Source: Phenylobacterium haematophilum (GTDB lineage: Bacteria > Pseudomonadota > Alphaproteobacteria > Caulobacterales > Caulobacteraceae). From it: a stretch of 64,000 nt of DNA. Where the stretch lies: positions 476,785-540,784 of the forward strand of contig NZ_JACIDK010000001.1 of the NCBI RefSeq assembly GCF_014196295.1, given 5' to 3'. The notes under the pieces were generated by a model that saw only the letters and a program-made list of their open reading frames with translations, had not been told where the DNA came from and did not search any database. Within the stretch, counting starts at the first letter, position 1. Each line of letters starts with the position of its first letter. The position numbers were made by a program, and so were the translations under genes. Positions 60,627 to 64,000 of this stretch are shown one piece after another.

Positions 60627-60774
60627 GGGATGCTCCGTCGGTTGGACCGCGACCGTCGCGGCCTTCATGGCGACGAAGCCGTCGGGCGGGACGGACCTGC
60701 ACCCGGAGCGAAGCGAGAGGGCCGAAGCGCAGCGAAGGATGGCGAAGGCCGGCGATTTTGCTTCGCGATGGAAA

Positions 60775-60805
60775 GCGGCCCCCCTTTCTCTTCTTTGGGG
60801 GCCGC
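60775..60805 (-). terminator. Hairpin terminator candidate downstream of the Toprim gene
   Basis: GCGGCCCCC and GGGGGCCGC (perfect 9-bp arms) with a 13-base loop lie between the Toprim gene stop (60953) and the DUF2493 start. On the leftward transcript the stem is followed by TTTCC. The other part of this 326-base gap holds the conserved leader block at 60722-60749. Confidence 0.55.
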
Positions 60806-60952
60806 GCCGGAAAATCGTTGGCCGCAGCCATTGCCGATCCGGCTCGGCTGACGGCCGATCGCCCTCTCGAAGGCCGAGGCGCGGCCCTCTCCGAGGGTTG
60901 GACGCATCCGGGCGGGCATGATGATTGCGGCCCTGACACTCCTTGCCGGCGA

Positions 60953-61993
60953 CTATCCCGCTTCGAGCCAGAAACGGGCGACGTCTGCCGGTGCGAGCTG
61001 CACCCGCAGATTGGCGCGGAGCGCGTCGATGCCGAGGCGTCGGAGATCCTCGTTGAAGTCCTCCAACACCGGCGAGAGCACGATGGCCTCGATCCCGGCC
61101 GTGTTCGCCCGTTCGACCAGGCTATCCCGCGCGCTGTCGCCCGCCGGGTCATTGTCGCGGACGATGTAGAGCCGGCGCAGGGGCTCGGGGAACAGGAAGG
61201 CGGCCAGGTGGGCAGCGGAGAGCGCCGCCGCCATCGCCATGTGCGGTATCGCCTGACGTGCTGACAGGACGCTTTCGATTCCTTCGCCTGCCGCCATCAC
61301 CTCGCCGGCGATCCCGAAACGGACGGCGTGACCGAGCAGGTCGCCCATTGCTTTACGCTGCGTGTCGATCGGCGCCTTGTCGGAGCCGTCAGGAGCGATC
61401 CAGGTCCGATGCGCGCCGGTGATCGTACCCCTGAGATCGGTGACGGCGGCGATCATCGCCGGCCAGGTTTCGGTCTGGCCATGATCGTCGGGCCGGTAGT
61501 AGCAGCGTGGATGGAAACGGAGGTTTCCGGTTCCGTGCAAAGCCGCAATGCCGCGATGACGGAGATACGCCTCTACGGGGGTACAACCGATCGGCTGTGA
61601 CATGGCGAACAATCGTCTCGCCGCTTCGGTCGAGCCTAACGGGGCTGGCGTGCGTGGTCGCTTCTTCGTTGCCGGCGCGGGTTCGGGACGCGGCAGGCTG
61701 AGGAAGGTGCGGGCTTCCGCGACGACATCGGCGAAGTCGATGAGACCGCAGCTTTCCCGGATCACGTCGAGCAGATCGCCATGCTCGCCGGTGGCGGCGT
61801 CGGTCCATTTGCCTGCCGGTCTCTTCGCCGTCGCCTTGAGTCGAACGAACATCGAGCGGCCGGGCGCGTTGCGGGCATCGCCGACCTGCCAGTAATTGCC
61901 CTGGCGATGGCCGGCGCCGAGATATTGGCGGCATACCGCCTCGGCCTCCCGGCCGAGACGGTTCGCCAGATCGGAAGCGTCGAGACGGGTCAT
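60953..61993 (-). CDS. Toprim-domain (primase-like) protein
   Basis: A 346-residue protein from ATG 61993 (MTRLDASDLANRLGREAEAV). A central zinc-free primase-like part (LLGHAVRFGIAGEVMAAGEGIE, where AAGEGIES is the Toprim Glu motif) is followed by LRRLYIVRDNDPAGDSARDS, the DxD of Toprim. Such proteins are associated with conjugative leading regions and may prime second-strand synthesis. It shares one base (TGATG) with the upstream helicase gene. Confidence 0.85.
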   Translation of the reverse strand: MTRLDASDLANRLGREAEAVCRQYLGAGHRQGNYWQVGDARNAPGRSMFVRLKATAKRPAGKWTDAATGEHGDLLDVIRESCGLIDFADVVAEARTFLSLPRPEPAPATKKRPRTPAPLGSTEAARRLFAMSQPIGCTPVEAYLRHRGIAALHGTGNLRFHPRCYYRPDDHGQTETWPAMIAAVTDLRGTITGAHRTWIAPDGSDKAPIDTQRKAMGDLLGHAVRFGIAGEVMAAGEGIESVLSARQAIPHMAMAAALSAAHLAAFLFPEPLRRLYIVRDNDPAGDSARDSLVERANTAGIEAIVLSPVLEDFNEDLRRLGIDALRANLRVQLAPADVARFWLEAG

Positions 61994-64000
61994 CACGCCG
62001 CCTCGCGTTCGCCGATGCGCTGGACCGGATAGCGGTCCAGCACTCGCTCCAGCACCACGGGGCCGGCGGCATCTGTCGGCACGAACATCCTGAGCTTCCA
62101 GGATATGATCTCGTGGAACAGGCCGTAGGCGTTGAGCCGCTCGCGCATCGTGTCGGTGAAGCCCGACAGCTCGATGCGCTCGGCGCCCATGATGCGGACG
62201 CGGCGAAGTTGAAGCCCCTCGGCGAGGTCGAGGATGGTGCGGCCATCCATTAGCGCCACGAAAGCGTCGGCGGGCGTGAGCGTAGCTGCGCCGGTCGTGG
62301 CGGCGTTGGCCGCCCAGGCCGGCGAGACCTTGCGGCCGACGATCCGCTCGCCCTCGTCGGTCTGGAGCCGATAGACACGGGTGGACTCGTTGGGCAGCCG
62401 CTTCCAGATCGGCAGCAACAGACCGGCGACGACATGGATCGTGCTGTCGGAGAACTCCGGCACGTCCGCGACCTCGGCAGCCCAGGCCGTGGCGAAGGCG
62501 TCGCCATCCGCGTCGGTCCAATGGGTCTCACCCATCATCTTTACCGGAACGGTGTGCGATTCCATCGGCCGGATCAGCCGGACGCGGCGTTCGATCTCAC
62601 CATCGTCGAGCATGATCGAGGTGGCGGGGATCTGGACGGCAGAGCGGCCCGAGCGTTCGTTGATCAGCAGCCTGGCGCCGGGTTCGCCGAGATAGGCGAG
62701 CGCGTCGTCCTGCGTGACCGGGCGGTTGCGCGTGCGCTGCGCGATGGTGAGCAGCCGGGTCTCCGCGCCCGTGCCCGGATGGGTGTAGATCGTCTGGCGG
62801 CCGGTGACGGTGAAGCCTTCCGCTGTCAGCGTCTCCAGTCCGACATCGTAGATGCCGGCGGCGATGGCGCCCTCGATCTTGGCGGTGAGAAGCTGCTCGA
62901 AGGCGGTAAACAGCACGCCCTGAAGCTCGATGGTCAGCGCCAGCAGCCGGTTGAGGAAGGTGGTGATCGGGGGCAGCTCGTCCTTGATGCCGTTCGCGTC
63001 CATCAGCTTCAGGCCGGTGGCGGACTCGAAGCGGTCGAGCGAGCAGCCTTCGACCTTGCCGCGCACCAGCAGGAGATAGAGCTGGCGCAGCGCATCGCGG
63101 GCGTAGGGGCTTTCCAGATTGTCCTCGGGGCGGAACAGGCCCTGGCCGCCGGTTTGGCGCTGGCCGCGGGTGATAGCGCCCAGCGTGTCCAGGCGGCGGG
63201 CGATGGTGGAGAGGAAGCGTTTCTCCGCCTTGACGTCCGTGGCGATGGGCCGGAACAGCGGCGGCTGCGCCTGGTTGGTCCGGTGCGTGCGGCCGAGGCC
63301 CTGGATGGCGGCGTCCGCTTTCCAGCCGGGTTCGAGCAGATAGTGGACGCGCAGCCGCGTGTTCCGCGCCGAAAGCTCGGCGTGATAGCTACGGCCGGTG
63401 CCGCCGGCGTCCGAGAAGATCAGGATGCGCTTGCTGTCATCCATGAACGCCTGGGTTTCGGCGAGATTAGCGGCGGCGGCCCGGTTCTCGACGACGAGAC
63501 GGTCGCCGCCCGAAGGCGTGCTCTTGCGGACGATTCGCCGCGAACGGCCCGTCACCTCGGCCACCAGCTCCGTCCCGAAATGCTGGACGATCTGATCGAG
63601 CGCGCCGGGCACAGGCGGCAAGGAGGCAAGCTGCGCGATCAGCTCGTCGCGGCGCGCGACGGCCTCGCGGCTTTCGACGGGCTGGCCATCGTGCGTGACC
63701 GGCCGCGACGACAGATTGCCCTCGCTGTCGGTGAACGGCTCGTAGAGCTGCACCGGGAAGGAATGGGCGAGGTAGTCGAGGACGTATTCCCTCGGCGTGA
63801 TGTCGACGCGAACGTCGTTCCATTCCTCGGTCGGCAGCTCGGCCAGCCGGCGCTCCATCAACGCCTCGCCCGTGGAGACGATCTGAATGACGGCGGCGTG
63901 GTCGGCTTCCAGGTCGCTGGTGATCGACCGGATCAGGGTCGGCGTCTTCATGCTGGTGAGCAGATGGCCGAAGAAACGCTGCTTGGCGCTCTCGAAGGCC
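61993..64000 (-). CDS. Strawberry-notch-like helicase, partial (C-terminal part)
   Basis: At least 668 residues; the frame is open to base 64000 and continues beyond, since the ATG at 63951 is preceded by AFESAKQRFFGHLLTS in frame. The C-terminal SF2 lobe shows RILIFSDAGGTGRSYHAEL, EPGWKADAAIQGLGRTHRTN (motif VI) and FRPIATDVKAEKRFLSTIARRLD, the strawberry-notch C-terminal pattern. These very large proteins, often fused to a methylase-like N-terminus, occur on Tn4371-like elements and phages. The N-terminal half is outside the window. Confidence 0.85.
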   Translation of the reverse strand, partial: AFESAKQRFFGHLLTSMKTPTLIRSITSDLEADHAAVIQIVSTGEALMERRLAELPTEEWNDVRVDITPREYVLDYLAHSFPVQLYEPFTDSEGNLSSRPVTHDGQPVESREAVARRDELIAQLASLPPVPGALDQIVQHFGTELVAEVTGRSRRIVRKSTPSGGDRLVVENRAAAANLAETQAFMDDSKRILIFSDAGGTGRSYHAELSARNTRLRVHYLLEPGWKADAAIQGLGRTHRTNQAQPPLFRPIATDVKAEKRFLSTIARRLDTLGAITRGQRQTGGQGLFRPEDNLESPYARDALRQLYLLLVRGKVEGCSLDRFESATGLKLMDANGIKDELPPITTFLNRLLALTIELQGVLFTAFEQLLTAKIEGAIAAGIYDVGLETLTAEGFTVTGRQTIYTHPGTGAETRLLTIAQRTRNRPVTQDDALAYLGEPGARLLINERSGRSAVQIPATSIMLDDGEIERRVRLIRPMESHTVPVKMMGETHWTDADGDAFATAWAAEVADVPEFSDSTIHVVAGLLLPIWKRLPNESTRVYRLQTDEGERIVGRKVSPAWAANAATTGAATLTPADAFVALMDGRTILDLAEGLQLRRVRIMGAERIELSGFTDTMRERLNAYGLFHEIISWKLRMFVPTDAAGPVVLERVLDRYPVQRIGEREAA

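Noticed and set aside
1-64000. CRISPR array, tRNA or rRNA genes, insertion sequences, integrase
   Set aside because: No regularly spaced repeats, tRNA-like cloverleaf, rRNA segment, transposase or recombinase motifs were seen on reading the window.

Overview
This 64 kb window is high-GC alphaproteobacterial DNA, most likely from a sphingomonad. That placing rests on overall composition, codon use and the kind of transfer module, not on any marker gene. It is accessory DNA. The right two thirds (28.2-64 kb) is the backbone of a Tn4371-like conjugative element, either an ICE or a plasmid. The left part (1-27.3 kb) is a large antiviral-type defence island. No rRNA, tRNA, transposase, integrase, CRISPR array or element end was seen.

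Defence island (1-27.3 kb). Two operons diverge from a 228 bp control region at 15257-15484. Leftward run an AddB-like nuclease, an AddA-like UvrD helicase-nuclease, a DEAH SF2 helicase, a DUF6361 protein, a phospholipase-D-like protein and a second SF2 helicase that continues off the left edge. Rightward run a WYL-domain regulator (CapW/BrxR-like), a SNF2/DrmD-like helicase with a C-terminal DUF3883-like region, a protein with an apparent PD-(D/E)XK nuclease motif, a DUF1156 adenine methylase and a DUF499 ATPase with an N-terminal HEPN-like RX4H motif. Starts and stops overlap by 1-4 bases at most junctions. A promoter and a 7-bp inverted repeat precede the WYL gene. I infer one co-regulated defence unit that joins a DISARM/BREX-like modification module to an AddAB-like DNA-end-processing module.

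Transfer module (27.3-38 kb). A rightward LysR regulator converges on a leftward cluster, in transcription order trbB-C-D-E-J-K-L-F-G-I followed by DUF2274. This is a complete mating-pair formation set with tight overlaps.

Cargo between copG and trbB (38-46.1 kb). One part is tetR-yciI-tag behind a 48-bp palindrome. The other is an uncharacterised set: a MerR-like regulator, a VIT-domain protein without a VWA domain, two lipoproteins, a membrane protein and small hypotheticals. This set shares a promoter motif and is bracketed by a truncated copG remnant and the intact copG gene, which suggests insertion at the 3' end of copG.

DNA processing, maintenance and leading region (46.1-64 kb). Leftward genes are copG, traG, a VirD2/IncP-type relaxase, a lytic transglycosylase, DUF736, the TraF peptidase, DUF2840, a small ParA partner, parA, repA, an AlpA-like HTH gene, a frameshifted DUF6499/DUF2285 gene, DUF2285, an XRE regulator, a second DUF736, small ORFs, DUF2493, a Toprim protein and a strawberry-notch-like helicase that runs off the right edge. 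A candidate oriT with a TATCCTG|CCA nic-like core lies upstream of the relaxase gene. Three iteron-like repeats beside DnaA-box-like sequences lie inside repA.
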